Positions 16,130 to 25,538 of a stretch of 64,000 bases of DNA are shown here, in pieces. This DNA is from Pseudomonas sp. JUb42 (GTDB lineage: Bacteria > Pseudomonadota > Gammaproteobacteria > Pseudomonadales > Pseudomonadaceae), in NCBI RefSeq assembly GCF_024807945.1, contig NZ_JANUFD010000022.1, positions 1 through 64,000 of the forward strand, read 5' to 3'. The notes under the pieces were generated by a model. The model worked only from the letters and a program-made list of their open reading frames with translations, did not search any database and was not told the origin of the DNA. How positions within the stretch are numbered: position 1 is the stretch's first letter; every line of letters begins with the position of its first letter. The position numbers and the translations under genes were made by a program.

Positions 16130-18493
16130 TCAAAACAAGCCCATCTGCCCGCCAATCAACGTACTGAAATCATCATCGACAAACGGCAGGATCGCGTCCG
16201 CCAACGGCTGTAGCTGTCGGGTGACGTAATGCTCGTAGTCGATGCCGGACTGGCGTACCTCAAGAGGTTCCGGCCCGGCCAGGGTCATGACGTAGCTGAT
16301 CCAGCCACCATTCTGATACTGCCGTGGACGCCCCTGGCGATCGTTGTACTCGTCGGCCATGCGCGCCGCACGCACGTGGGGCGGTACGTTGCGCTCATAG
16401 TCGTCAAGGCGCCGGCGCAGGCGCTTGCGGTAGATCAACAGGTCATCCAGCTCGCCGTCCTGGGTACGGCGCACGTATTCACGGACATAGTCCTGATACG
16501 GCTGGCGCTTGAAGATGCGCAGGTACAGTTCCTGCTGGAATTGCCGGGCCAGGGGCGACCAGTCGGTGCGCACGGTCTCCAGGCCCTTGTAGATCATTTC
16601 CTCACGACCATCGGCCAGGGTCACCAGCCCGGCATAACGTTTCTTGCTGCCCTCCTCGGCGCCGCGCACGGTGGGCATCAGGAAGCGCTTGAAGTGGTTT
16701 TCGTACTGCAACTCCAGCACGCTGGTCAGGCCGTATTGCGCTTTCAGGTGTTCGGCCCACCAGGCATTGACCTTGGCGACCAGGGTGCGGCCGATACGCC
16801 CGGCGTCGGCTTCGTCATGGGGCTTTTGCAGCCAGACGAAGGTCGAGTCGGTATCGCCGTAGATCACCGTGTAGCCTTCGGCCTCGATCAACTGCCGGGT
16901 GCGGCGCATGATTTCATGGCCGCGCAGGGTGATGGACGAGGCCAGGCGCGTATCGAAGAAGCGGCAGCCACTGGACCCGAGCACGCCGTAGAAGGCGTTC
17001 ATGATGATTTTCAAAGCCTGGGACAGCGGCTGGTTCTTCTCGCGCTTGGCCACCTCGCGGCCTTCGGCGACATTGGCGACGATGGACGGCAGGCAGTGGC
17101 GGGTCCGGGAAAACCGCGCGCCACGAAAGCCCGGCACCGAGTCGGCATCATCAGGGTGGCGCAGGCCTTCGATAAGCCCCACCGGATCGATCAGGAACGA
17201 GCGGATGATCGACGGGTACAGGCTCTTGTAGTCCAGCACCAGCACCGACTCATACAACCCCGGCCGCGAATCCATGACAAAGCCGCCGGGGCTGGCCTCG
17301 GGCATGCGCTCACCCAGATTCGGTGCAACAAAACCCTGGCGATGCATCAGCGGGATATACAAATGCTCGAATGCCGCCACCGAACCGCCGCTACGGTCGG
17401 CGGGCAAACCGGTGACGGTGGAGCGTTCCAGGAGGAAGGTCAGCAACTCGGTCTTGGCGAAAATCCGCGTGACCAGCTCGCAGTCCTTGAGGTTATAGCG
17501 CGCCAGGGCGGGCTTGTCCTCGGCGAACATGCGGTTGATTTCATCCATGCGGTGATAAGGGTTGTCGATGGCCTTGCCTTCGCCGAGCAGGGTCTGGGCG
17601 ACGTTTTCCAGACTGAACGAAGGAAAGCTCCAGGTCGCCGAGCGCAGCGCTTCGATGCCATCGATCAACAGACGCCCGGCCGCTGAAGCAAAGTAATGAT
17701 TGTTACGGCTGCCGTGTTCGCGCCAGCCCATGCTCTCGCCGCCACGGCCCAGGCGCAGCGGCACGTTGAGGCGCTGGGAGTGTTCGTGAAGCACGCGCAG
17801 GTCGAACTGGATCACGTTCCAGCCGATGATCGCGTCGGGGTCGTGCAGGGCCATCCAGTCATTCAGCCGTTCCAGCAATTCAGCGCGGCTGTCGCAGTAG
17901 TCGAGCTTGAAATCCACTGCTGAATCGTCGCCATTGGCCGGGCCAAGCATGTACACCTGACGCTCGCCGCAGCCTTCAAGGGCAATGGAATACAGCTCGC
18001 CACGGGCGGTGGTTTCGATATCAAGAGAAGCCAGGCGCAACGTCGGGCGATAGGCGGGAGCCGGTTTTATCTGCGCATCGATCAGCACGCCGTTTTCATC
18101 CGGGGTGCCGTCAAACTGCACCGGGGCGGTGATAAAGCGCTCCATCAGATAACGTTCGGGCGGGCGAATATCGGCTTCATAGACATCAACGCTGGCCTTG
18201 CGCAGCAGCTTTTCGATGTCCATCAATTGCCGGTGTTGCGGGCAATACAGGCCCAGCACCGGACGATGGCGGAAGTCGCAGAGCTGCAGGGTGCGCAGCT
18301 CGACGCCCTGCTCACCGCGCAACGCCGCCTCAGCCCGCTGCCGATGCTCGGCGGGGATGAACGCCACCGATGTCTGCAGCGGCAGGCGGATCAGCCGCGG
18401 CCCCTGGTCGGTGGCCAGCCATAACTCGACTTGAGTTCCGGCCGGCGTATCGCGCCAGTGGCGGGTCAGGACAAAACCTGTGTTTGCATCCAA
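16130..18493 (-). CDS. polB: DNA polymerase II (family B)
   Basis: 787 residues, the usual PolB length. The 3'-5' exonuclease has ExoI LASLDIETTA near 150 and IIGWNVIQFDLRVL. The polymerase has motif A DYKSLYPSIIRSF near 420, the motif B region ALKIIMNAFYGVLGSSGCRF and motif C YGDTDSTF near 545. PolB takes part in damage tolerance and restart of replication. In enterobacteria it is LexA-controlled, but I see no convincing SOS box in the 66 bp upstream. The gene follows the chemoreceptor gene on the same strand but is probably independent. Confidence 0.95.
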   Translation of the reverse strand: MDANTGFVLTRHWRDTPAGTQVELWLATDQGPRLIRLPLQTSVAFIPAEHRQRAEAALRGEQGVELRTLQLCDFRHRPVLGLYCPQHRQLMDIEKLLRKASVDVYEADIRPPERYLMERFITAPVQFDGTPDENGVLIDAQIKPAPAYRPTLRLASLDIETTARGELYSIALEGCGERQVYMLGPANGDDSAVDFKLDYCDSRAELLERLNDWMALHDPDAIIGWNVIQFDLRVLHEHSQRLNVPLRLGRGGESMGWREHGSRNNHYFASAAGRLLIDGIEALRSATWSFPSFSLENVAQTLLGEGKAIDNPYHRMDEINRMFAEDKPALARYNLKDCELVTRIFAKTELLTFLLERSTVTGLPADRSGGSVAAFEHLYIPLMHRQGFVAPNLGERMPEASPGGFVMDSRPGLYESVLVLDYKSLYPSIIRSFLIDPVGLIEGLRHPDDADSVPGFRGARFSRTRHCLPSIVANVAEGREVAKREKNQPLSQALKIIMNAFYGVLGSSGCRFFDTRLASSITLRGHEIMRRTRQLIEAEGYTVIYGDTDSTFVWLQKPHDEADAGRIGRTLVAKVNAWWAEHLKAQYGLTSVLELQYENHFKRFLMPTVRGAEEGSKKRYAGLVTLADGREEMIYKGLETVRTDWSPLARQFQQELYLRIFKRQPYQDYVREYVRRTQDGELDDLLIYRKRLRRRLDDYERNVPPHVRAARMADEYNDRQGRPRQYQNGGWISYVMTLAGPEPLEVRQSGIDYEHYVTRQLQPLADAILPFVDDDFSTLIGGQMGLF

Positions 18494-18559
18494 CTTTGCA
18501 GCCTCGACACCCTATCAGGGCGTCGATTCTACGTGCATGGGCCCCGCCCGTGTGGTCTG

Positions 18560-20185
18560 TCAGACGCGGAACCGCTTGATCAGGCCATGCAGGTTGGCCG
18601 AAAGCCCGGAGAGGCGCTGGCCGGCATCGCTGGTCTGGTGCGCGCCTTCGGAGGTCTGCTTGGCCAGATCGCGGATATTGACCAGGTTGCGGTCCACTTC
18701 CCGGGCGACCTGAGCCTGCTCTTCCGAGGCGCTGGCGATCACCAGGTTGCGCTCGGTGATCTGGCTGATGGCATCGGTGATCTGTTGCAAGGCCTGGCCC
18801 GCCGTGCGCGCCATTTCCAGGGTGACATTGGCCCGCTCGTTGCTGTTCTGCATGGCGGTCATGGCCTGATCGGTGCCCTGCTGAATGCCGCCGATCATCT
18901 GCTCGATTTCCAGGGTCGATTGCTGGGTGCGATGGGCCAGGGCCCGCACTTCATCGGCGACCACGGCAAAACCACGCCCGGCGTCACCGGCCCGCGCCGC
19001 CTCGATGGCAGCGTTCAGCGCCAGCAGGTTGGTCTGCTCGGCCACCGAGCGAATCACATCCAGCACATTGCTGATGCCACGCACCTTCTCGGCAAGTTCG
19101 CGGACGTGGTCAGCGGTGTCATGCACGTCATTGGCCAGGCCGCTGATGGAGTCCACCGTACGATTGACCTGCTCGCGGCCTTCACGGGCGGTGCGATCCG
19201 ATTCACGGGAGGCTTCGGAAGTGGCCACGGCATTGCGCGCCACCTCGTCCACGGCAGCGGTCATTTCGTTGACCGCCGTGGCCGCCTGCTCGATTTCCTG
19301 ATTCTGCTGATGCAGGCCCTTGTTGGAGTCTTCGGTCACCCGGTTCAGCTCCAGGGCCGCCGACGCCACCTGATCGGAGGATTCGGCAATGCTCTGGATG
19401 GTCAGTTTGAGGCTTTGCTGCATGGTCCTGAGCGAGGCCAGCAGGCGTGCCGGCTCGTCGCTGCCGTTGGCCTCGATATCCTGGGTCAGATCACCCGAAG
19501 CCACGTTTTCCGCGGCACGTACCGCCTGGGACAGCGGCGCAACAATGCTGCGGGTCAACAGAATGGCCAGTACCCCGGTCAACACGACCGCCAGCACCAG
19601 GGCAACGATCACGCCCATCTGTGCAAAGGCATATTCACGCTCCGACAACTCGGAAAACGCCGTGGCGCTGCTGCCACTGAGCTTCATCAACTTGTCCAGT
19701 TGCACGCCCAGCTCTACCGACAACTTGGTGTAATCACCACCGAGCAACGTTTTGAGGTTAGCCAGATCGCCCGTGCCGGACAGCTGGACCAACTTCATGT
19801 GAATACCGACATAGGCATCCAGCGCCTGGCGAAAACTTTCATACTGGGCGCGCTGGGCATCGCTGTTGATCAGCGCTTCATAGTCTTTCAGACCACCCTT
19901 GAGTTGGCCGATCAGTTCATCGGCGCGGGCGATAGTGCTGCGCAATTGCGCATCTTCACGGTCGACCAGAATACGGAACGAAGTAATACGCAAACGCAAC
20001 ATGCGGTCGTTAATGGTGCCCAGGGCCGCATAGGTCGGCAGCGTGGTATCCATGGCAATGCGCGTCGCGCCGCGCAGGGTCTTCATCTGGGCCAGGGCGA
20101 ACAGGCCCAGCAGCACCACCAGCAGGGCCACCAGGGAAAAACTGAAAAACGCCCTGGGTGCGATATTCAAGCGCCGAATAAACAT
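18560..20185 (-). CDS. Methyl-accepting chemotaxis protein, 40-heptad class
   Basis: 541 residues. TM1 is near 12-33 and TM2 near 190-213, around a helical-bundle periplasmic domain of about 155 residues. HAMP follows (RSIVAPLSQAVRAAENVASGDL), then the hairpin with tip SVAEQTNLLALNAAIEAARAGDAGRG. The descending helix is two heptads longer than in Tsr, placing it in the 40H class served by the flagellar che system of pseudomonads. It ends GLIKRF with no pentapeptide tether. The ligand is unknown. It is a monocistronic orphan receptor. Confidence 0.92.
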   Translation of the reverse strand: MFIRRLNIAPRAFFSFSLVALLVVLLGLFALAQMKTLRGATRIAMDTTLPTYAALGTINDRMLRLRITSFRILVDREDAQLRSTIARADELIGQLKGGLKDYEALINSDAQRAQYESFRQALDAYVGIHMKLVQLSGTGDLANLKTLLGGDYTKLSVELGVQLDKLMKLSGSSATAFSELSEREYAFAQMGVIVALVLAVVLTGVLAILLTRSIVAPLSQAVRAAENVASGDLTQDIEANGSDEPARLLASLRTMQQSLKLTIQSIAESSDQVASAALELNRVTEDSNKGLHQQNQEIEQAATAVNEMTAAVDEVARNAVATSEASRESDRTAREGREQVNRTVDSISGLANDVHDTADHVRELAEKVRGISNVLDVIRSVAEQTNLLALNAAIEAARAGDAGRGFAVVADEVRALAHRTQQSTLEIEQMIGGIQQGTDQAMTAMQNSNERANVTLEMARTAGQALQQITDAISQITERNLVIASASEEQAQVAREVDRNLVNIRDLAKQTSEGAHQTSDAGQRLSGLSANLHGLIKRFRV

Positions 20186-20352
20186 GAGGGTAGCCTTATC
20201 GAATATTGAAGTTATGGTCGATTGGAGCTTTAGTTGAAATGAACGAACTTTCTCTTATCGGCATTAGTTCGAGATTCTTTAATAATGATTTAGCGTAAAC
20301 CCCTCAAGAACGCGGCGTTCGGCCAGACAATACGCTTATTGGACTTATTGTC

Positions 20353-20411
20353 CCTGTGGGACCGGCTTTAGCCGGAAAAAGCGCCTTCCCGGCTAAAGCC
20401 GGTCCCACAGG
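20353..20411. repeat. Hairpin repeat, REP family C
   Basis: Arms CCTGTGGGACCGGCTTTAGC... (20353-20375) and its exact complement (20389-20411) make a 23-bp stem with a 13-nt loop. A sibling with GTAGG instead of GTGGG lies at 53411-53466. This copy sits downstream of the LysR gene's stop. Confidence 0.9.
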
Positions 20412-20435
20412 TAGTTAAATTAACTTATCAGTTAG

Positions 20436-21296
20436 TTAGATAACGTCACGCCAATAATGCTGGCGAATCAACACTGCCAACGCCTGCACCGGCGCCGACA
20501 ACGGCCCCGCCGCCATATGCAATTCAATGGCAAAATCCGGCAGCACCGGCAACCCGGCTTCCGCCCCCAGTATCCGCAAGTTCCCCGGCATGGCCGACGC
20601 CAGCCAGGTGGTCAGGGCCAGGTCGCTGCGCACGGTGGCGGCGGTGGCTTCGATGCTGTTGTTGTCGTACAGCACCTTCCAGCCAATATCCGCCGCTTTC
20701 AGCGAGTCATACACCGCCGGGCGAAACACGCAGCTCTGGCTGACAAAACTCAAAGGCAAAGGCCTGCGCAGATGCACATCACCAGGCCCGGCGACCCAAT
20801 GCAGCCGGTCCACGGCCAGGCGCTCGCCACGGGACTCTTCCAGCACGCACTCGCGCACGATCAGGTCGGCCTCGCCGTTCTCCAGGGACTGGGACAATTC
20901 CACCGATGAGCCGGTGACAAAAAACACTTCGACGTCCGGGTACTGCTCGGTAAACGCCGTGAGGATCGGCGGGAAATGCGTGCCCACCAGGTCATAAGGT
21001 ATGCCGATCCTGACCAACTCCACTGCCGCCTCACCGGTGAGTCGTGATGTCAGGCGGTCATTGGCGCCGATAAAGGCAATGGCCTCGGGCAGCAGCATCT
21101 CGCCTCGCGCGGTCAGGCGACTGCCCTGATTGCCCCGCTCCATCAACGCGCAGTCAAAGAAGGTTTCCAGGCGCTTGATGCGCTGGCTGATACCGCCCTG
21201 GGTCAGGTGCAGCAGGCGCGCCGCCGCCGTGATACTGCCGCTTTGGGCCGTCGCCACGAATGCCCGAAGCAAGCCCACATCGATATCCCGCGCCAC
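20436..21296 (-). CDS. LysR-family transcriptional regulator
   Basis: 286 residues. The winged helix-turn-helix at 5-65 reads VGLLRAFVATAQSGSITAAA and GGISQRIKRLETFF, followed by a periplasmic-binding-protein-like effector domain starting at VRIGIPYDLVGTHFPPIL. The gene is divergent from the cupin gene with 101 bp between, the typical arrangement for a LysR protein and its target. The inducer is unknown. The closing HYWRDVI is near the usual family end. Confidence 0.9.
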   Translation of the reverse strand: MARDIDVGLLRAFVATAQSGSITAAARLLHLTQGGISQRIKRLETFFDCALMERGNQGSRLTARGEMLLPEAIAFIGANDRLTSRLTGEAAVELVRIGIPYDLVGTHFPPILTAFTEQYPDVEVFFVTGSSVELSQSLENGEADLIVRECVLEESRGERLAVDRLHWVAGPGDVHLRRPLPLSFVSQSCVFRPAVYDSLKAADIGWKVLYDNNSIEATAATVRSDLALTTWLASAMPGNLRILGAEAGLPVLPDFAIELHMAAGPLSAPVQALAVLIRQHYWRDVI

Positions 21297-21397
21297 GACT
21301 CACCCCATTAGCAACGTTAATGGCGCCACTATAAACATTCGTTATGTAGAAGAAAGTGCTTTGTTTAGGGTGATGGCTCAACCGAGAGGAGTCACTC

Positions 21398-21775
21398 ATG
21401 TTTTCCAGCGATCACCCCGTCAACATTGCCCAGGCCTTGCAAGGTCTGACCGACTACTGGAGCCCCAAGGTGGTCGGCCAGGTCAATGACCAGTACATCA
21501 AAGTCGCCAAGCTCAAAGGCGAACTGATGTGGCATGACCATGCCGACGAAGACGAGACCTTCATGGTGATCTACGGCGAACTGAAGATCGAACTGGAAGA
21601 CCGCGACATCACCCTGCGCCCCGGCGAGTTCTACACCATCCCGAAAAAGGTCCGGCACAACCCGGTGGCCGCCGAAGAATGCGGCATCCTGCTGATCGAG
21701 ACCATGACCACCAGGCATACCGGCAGTGAGGTCACGGCGCGGACGGTGCCGATTGAGGCGCAACTCGGTCGCTGA
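21398..21775 (+). CDS. Small single-domain cupin protein
   Basis: 125 residues with one cupin barrel. Metal-ligand motif 1 is WHDHADEDETFMVIYGELKIE, with two His and a Glu, and motif 2 is LRPGEFYTIPKKVRHNPVA. Such cupins may be mannose-6-phosphate-isomerase-like or sugar/auxiliary enzymes; no substrate can be read. GAGAGGAGTCACTC precedes the ATG. Divergent LysR control is likely from the arrangement. Confidence 0.85.
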   Translation: MFSSDHPVNIAQALQGLTDYWSPKVVGQVNDQYIKVAKLKGELMWHDHADEDETFMVIYGELKIELEDRDITLRPGEFYTIPKKVRHNPVAAEECGILLIETMTTRHTGSEVTARTVPIEAQLGR

Positions 21776-21784
21776 AGCCCAAAA

Positions 21785-22222
21785 TCAGGCGTTGGCCGAC
21801 CCCGACCAGATCACCGAATAGCGATCGATATCCTCGCGCAAGGTCCAACCCTGGGCCGCCCAATAAGCGGCGGCCAGGTCATTGGTCTTGAGCACATCGA
21901 CATGGCTCTTGTGAATGCCCAGGGCCGCCAGTTCGTTCAGGCATCGCTCCACCAGCACCCCGGCGATGCCCTGGCGGCGGTATTCGGGCAAGACGATCAG
22001 GTGTTGCAAATAACCGCGCCGACCGTCGTGGCCGGCCATCAGGCAGCCGCACAGGGCCTGATCGTCCACGGCGACGAAGCTCAGGCCGGGGTTGCGCGCC
22101 AGGTAGCGTTCGGTGGACTCCCGGGAGTCGGCATCGCGGATGGAAATCCCCGGCGTACGCTGCATCAGGCTCAGTACGGCGTCGTAGTCGGCGGTGGTCA
22201 TGGGGCGCAGGGTAAAGCTCAT
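21785..22222 (-). CDS. GNAT-family N-acetyltransferase
   Basis: 145 residues. Acetyl-CoA binding motif A is HLIVLPEYRRQGIAGVLVERCLNEL near 85-110, followed by HVDVLKTNDLAAAYWAAQGW (motif B). The start MSFTLRPMTTADYDAVLSLM is typical of small GNATs. The substrate is unknown. It ends 9 bp from the convergent cupin gene and follows the NrtR-like gene by 15 bp on the same strand, so it may be co-transcribed with the NAD regulator. Confidence 0.88.
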   Translation of the reverse strand: MSFTLRPMTTADYDAVLSLMQRTPGISIRDADSRESTERYLARNPGLSFVAVDDQALCGCLMAGHDGRRGYLQHLIVLPEYRRQGIAGVLVERCLNELAALGIHKSHVDVLKTNDLAAAYWAAQGWTLREDIDRYSVIWSGSANA

Positions 22223-22237
22223 GGCACAAACCTCATC

Positions 22238-22948
22238 TCAGGAGCCGCTGCCTTCGGGCAACAGGCTGCGATCGAACATAAACGGCGTATCGGACCGCGG
22301 CGTATGCAGGAACAACTGCTGCGGGCGGCCCATTTTCGGTTGATTTTTGTCGCCGGTATCCTGCACCCAGCCCTCTTCCTTCATGCGCTCCAGGCGCTTG
22401 CGGATCGAGGTGTTATTGACCCCGTAGCCCAGGCAAGCCTGCACGGCATTCAGGGCATCAAGCACGGTGAAGCGCTCCGGTGCCAGGTACAGCGGCAGGT
22501 TGCTGTACACCGCCTTGGACGCCAGGCGTTCGCAAGCCAGTTGCACCAACAGATTGTGATCGAAAGGCAGGACGATGCGGCGCTTGATGACTTCGCCGAT
22601 ATCGACAAAGCGCAATTGCCCACCACCGGCTTCAGCCAGCGGGCTGAGCAGTGCCAGGTAATAGGTGCTCATGGACCAGCCCCGAGGGTCGCGAAAAGCG
22701 TTGCCCTCGGTGCCGACCTGCTCCAGATGTTGCGGGCTGACCTGAGCTTTCTCGCTCAGGGCGCGGTCGGCGGCAGCGGCCAGGGTATTGTCCGGGGTAC
22801 GGCCATTGACGATCACCCCCGGCAAGGCCCATTCACCCTGATGGGGTTCACGGTCACGCAGGTGCAGCAACACTTGCAGTCCCTTGTGTTCCGGGTCCAG
22901 TCGCAGGGCGACTATATCGACACTGGCCAACACTTCTACGCTACTCAA
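22238..22948 (-). CDS. nrtR: NrtR-like Nudix-related regulator of NAD metabolism
   Basis: 236 residues. I place the start at TTG 22948: it overlaps the upstream gene's TGA (TTGA) and has GGGAG six bases before it. The N-terminal ~150 residues are a Nudix-like domain (VLLHLRDREPHQGEWALPGVIVNG). The Nudix box is degenerate, as expected for a sensor that binds ADP-ribose without hydrolysis. The C-terminal winged helix is YLAPERFTVLDALNAVQACLG...SIRKRLERMKEEGWV. Established NrtR proteins repress NAD salvage and synthesis genes, and the neighbours here are exactly those genes. Confidence 0.88.
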   Translation of the reverse strand: MSSVEVLASVDIVALRLDPEHKGLQVLLHLRDREPHQGEWALPGVIVNGRTPDNTLAAAADRALSEKAQVSPQHLEQVGTEGNAFRDPRGWSMSTYYLALLSPLAEAGGGQLRFVDIGEVIKRRIVLPFDHNLLVQLACERLASKAVYSNLPLYLAPERFTVLDALNAVQACLGYGVNNTSIRKRLERMKEEGWVQDTGDKNQPKMGRPQQLFLHTPRSDTPFMFDRSLLPEGSGS

Positions 22949-23550
22949 TATGCACTCCCATAAACCATTAAATCCCTGCTGACTTCCGGTGGACACCATT
23001 CGGGCGGTACCGCGCGCCCCTGGCGCACCAGTGCGCGGATCGCCGAACTGTGCACGGACAATTGCTCATCAGCCACCAGCAGGCCAAATTCCTGCAACAG
23101 CTCATGCCCCCGATAAAAGCTACCGACCCGCTGACGATTGTCTTCGCCGATCACCAGGGCGGTCTCACTGCGGGCCACACCCCACCGCGCGCTAAGGGCA
23201 CAGAGCAGGTCGTAGCTGTAGATCACCGCGCCGCCCTGCCCCAGCTCTCTCTCCAACGCCGAGCAGATGACTCGTTCACAGCCAAGCCGCGCGACCAGCT
23301 TGTCGATCCAGCTGCAGCGCAGGTCAAAGTCGGCCATGCGCTTGCCGTCGGCGTGACAATAGCTGGGCACAATCACCAGGTTGTCGGCGCATTCGAGCAT
23401 ACGCAAGATGACGCTGACGTGGCCGCTGTGCAGTGGGTCGAACGCGCCGCCGTAGACCGCCAGACGAAACCTGCGGGGCGATTCGGCTGTCGAATCCACC
23501 GCCTCACTGACCGCCTTATTTTGCTCACCAGATAAAATATGTCCAGTCAC
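22945..23550 (-). CDS. Nicotinate/nicotinamide-nucleotide adenylyltransferase-family protein
   Basis: 201 residues from GTG 23550, with AAGGA seven bases upstream. The nucleotidyltransferase motif VYGGAFDPLHSGHVSVIL (HxGH) is near residues 32-50, and LSVHSSAIRALVRQG provides the SSxxR ATP-binding motif. It would couple NMN or NaMN to ATP, the step between PncB and NadE in this locus. It is a second, context-linked NMNAT; the housekeeping nadD is normally elsewhere (known for pseudomonads, not visible here). It overlaps the NrtR-like gene by 4 nt. Confidence 0.85.
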   Translation of the reverse strand: MTGHILSGEQNKAVSEAVDSTAESPRRFRLAVYGGAFDPLHSGHVSVILRMLECADNLVIVPSYCHADGKRMADFDLRCSWIDKLVARLGCERVICSALERELGQGGAVIYSYDLLCALSARWGVARSETALVIGEDNRQRVGSFYRGHELLQEFGLLVADEQLSVHSSAIRALVRQGRAVPPEWCPPEVSRDLMVYGSAY

Positions 23551-23570
23551 GTTTTAATCCTTCATCAAAT

Positions 23571-23588
23571 TAAGTATTGACATACATA
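23571..23588. promoter_or_regulatory. Candidate NrtR operator overlapping a -35 box
   Basis: TAAGTATTGACATACATA is an imperfect palindrome: arms TAaGTAT and ATACaTA, one mismatched pair, 4-nt centre. It overlaps TTGACA (23577-23582), a good -35 for the pncA side, in the 86-bp gap between the divergent NAD genes. Binding by the adjacent NrtR-like protein is an inference from position and symmetry. Confidence 0.5.
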
Positions 23589-23636
23589 TTACACCTGATG
23601 AATTATGTGTCCAGACCCGAACGAGGAGACACCGCC

Positions 23637-24287
23637 ATGAAGATCGCCAGCTTTGACGTCGATGCCCAGAACGGCTTTACCGCCAACGTCCCCGCCGAAT
23701 TGCCCGTCGCCGGCGGCGAACTGATTGCCCCGGCCCTCAACGAAATGGCCAGCCGCGCCAGCCTGCGCCTGGGCAGCAAGGACGCCCACGCCCCCAACGC
23801 CGCGTGGGTCGTGTCCAGCCATGCCGAGATGTTGCAGCCCCTGGCCCTGGCCAACGCCGACCTGACCTGGGTCAGCCACTGCGTCCCCGGCACGCCCGGC
23901 TTCGAATTGCTGGACGGCCTGCCCGCCCCGGTGGACTACGACTTCTTCGTCTGGAAAGGTATCGAGCCGGACATGCACCCCTACGGCGCCTGCTACCACG
24001 ACCTGGCCGACAAGCGCTCCACCGGGGTCATCGAATACCTCAAGGTACAGCGCGTCGGAGCGGTGATCGTCGGTGGCCTGGCCCTGGATTTCTGCGTCAA
24101 GACCACCGCCCTGCAACTGCGTGCCGCCGGCTTCGAAGTACTGCTGTACCTGCCCGCCTGCCGGGCCATCTCCGAGGAGGGCGCAACCAGAGCCATCTCT
24201 GAAATGAGCGATGTCGACATCCGCCTCTGCGACACCCTCGACACCCTCGATGCCTTTATCAAACGGATCAAAGGACCACAATCATGA
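23637..24287 (+). CDS. pncA: Nicotinamidase PncA (isochorismatase fold)
   Basis: 216 residues from ATG 23637 behind GAGGAGA. The expected Asp-Lys-Cys triad is visible as D9 (FDVDAQNGF), K107 (FVWKGIEPDMHPYGAC) and C153 (GLALDFCVKTTALQLRAAGF); HPYGACYHD is in the metal/substrate region. It deamidates nicotinamide to nicotinate for the Preiss-Handler route. Its TGA overlaps pncB's ATG, so the two are translationally coupled. Confidence 0.92.
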   Translation: MKIASFDVDAQNGFTANVPAELPVAGGELIAPALNEMASRASLRLGSKDAHAPNAAWVVSSHAEMLQPLALANADLTWVSHCVPGTPGFELLDGLPAPVDYDFFVWKGIEPDMHPYGACYHDLADKRSTGVIEYLKVQRVGAVIVGGLALDFCVKTTALQLRAAGFEVLLYLPACRAISEEGATRAISEMSDVDIRLCDTLDTLDAFIKRIKGPQS

Positions 24288-25483
24288 GCGAGAGCGTATT
24301 TGGCCCGGCCATTATCCAGAACCTGCTGGATACCGATTTCTACAAAATCACCATGATGCAGGCGGTGCTGCACAACTACCCCAACGCCGAAGTGGAATGG
24401 GAGTTTCGTTGCCGCAACAGCGAAGACCTGACCCCTTACCTGGCCGAGATCCGCTTCCAGATCGAACGCCTGGCCGAGGTGTCGATCACTCAGGACCAAC
24501 TTGCCTATCTGGAGAAGATCCCGTTCATCAAGCCGGACTTCATCCGCTTCCTCAGCCTGTTTCGCTTCAACCTGCGCTACGTGCATGTCGGCATTGATGA
24601 CGCCGGGCAACTGGCGATCAAGCTGCGCGGTCCGTGGTTGCATGTGATCCTCTACGAGATCCCGCTGCTGGCGATCGTCTCCGAGGTGCGCAACCGCTAT
24701 CGCTACCGTGATGTGGTGATCGAGCAGGTGGGTGAGCGGCTGTATGAAAAGCTCGACAGGCTCAAGCGCGAAGCCTCGGCCACGGAATTGGCCGGTTTTC
24801 AGGTGGCGGATTTTGGTACCCGGCGACGCTTCTCGTACCGCGTGCAGGAAGAAGTGGTGCATATCCTCAAGCGCGATTTTCCCGGCCGTTTTGTCGGCAC
24901 CAGCAACGTGCACCTGGCCCGGGAATATGACCTCAAGCCCATCGGCACCATGGCCCACGAATGGTTCATGGCCCACCAGCAACTCGGCCCGCGGCTGATC
25001 GACAGCCAGGTGGCGGCGCTGGAATGCTGGGTCAAGGAGTACCGCGGCCTGCTGGGGATCGCCCTGACCGACTGCATCGGCATGGATTCCTTCCTCAAGG
25101 ACTGCGACCTGTACTTCGCCAAGCTGTTCGACGGCCTGCGTCATGACTCGGGTGATCCGCTGACCTGGGCCAACAAGGCCATCCAGCACTACGAAAAACT
25201 CGGCATCGACCCGATGAGCAAGACCCTGGTGTTCTCCGATGGCCTGGACTTCCCCAAGGCCCTGGAGCTGTACCGCCAGCTCAGTGGCCAGATCAATGTC
25301 AGCTTCGGCATCGGCACACGCCTGACCTGCGATATCCCAGGGGTAGAACCGATGAATATCGTGATCAAGATGACCGCCTGCAACGGTGCGCCGGTGGCGA
25401 AGATCTCCGACAGCCCCGGCAAGACCCAATGTCGCGACGAGAACTTCGTGGCCTATCTCAAGCATGTGTTTCAGGTTGTATAG
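24284..25483 (+). CDS. pncB: Nicotinate phosphoribosyltransferase
   Basis: 399 residues, typical PncB length. The start NLLDTDFYKITMMQAVLHNYP and FEFRC-like EWEFRCRNS are family hallmarks. FGTRRRFSYRVQ, GTSNVHLAREYDLKPIGTMAHEWFMAHQ (with the phosphorylated-His region) and DGLRHDSGDPL follow. It makes nicotinate mononucleotide from nicotinate and PRPP with ATP hydrolysis. It is the second gene of the pncAB unit; nadE follows after 221 bp that contain a repeat. Confidence 0.95.
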   Translation: MSESVFGPAIIQNLLDTDFYKITMMQAVLHNYPNAEVEWEFRCRNSEDLTPYLAEIRFQIERLAEVSITQDQLAYLEKIPFIKPDFIRFLSLFRFNLRYVHVGIDDAGQLAIKLRGPWLHVILYEIPLLAIVSEVRNRYRYRDVVIEQVGERLYEKLDRLKREASATELAGFQVADFGTRRRFSYRVQEEVVHILKRDFPGRFVGTSNVHLAREYDLKPIGTMAHEWFMAHQQLGPRLIDSQVAALECWVKEYRGLLGIALTDCIGMDSFLKDCDLYFAKLFDGLRHDSGDPLTWANKAIQHYEKLGIDPMSKTLVFSDGLDFPKALELYRQLSGQINVSFGIGTRLTCDIPGVEPMNIVIKMTACNGAPVAKISDSPGKTQCRDENFVAYLKHVFQVV

Positions 25484-25538
25484 CAAGCCCCTGCGGGAGC
25501 GAACTGTGGGAATGAACTCATAGGGGACCAGGGAAAAC

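Noticed and set aside
18494..18559. LexA/SOS box upstream of polB
   Set aside because: Searched for CTGT-N8-ACAG; none seen in the gap.
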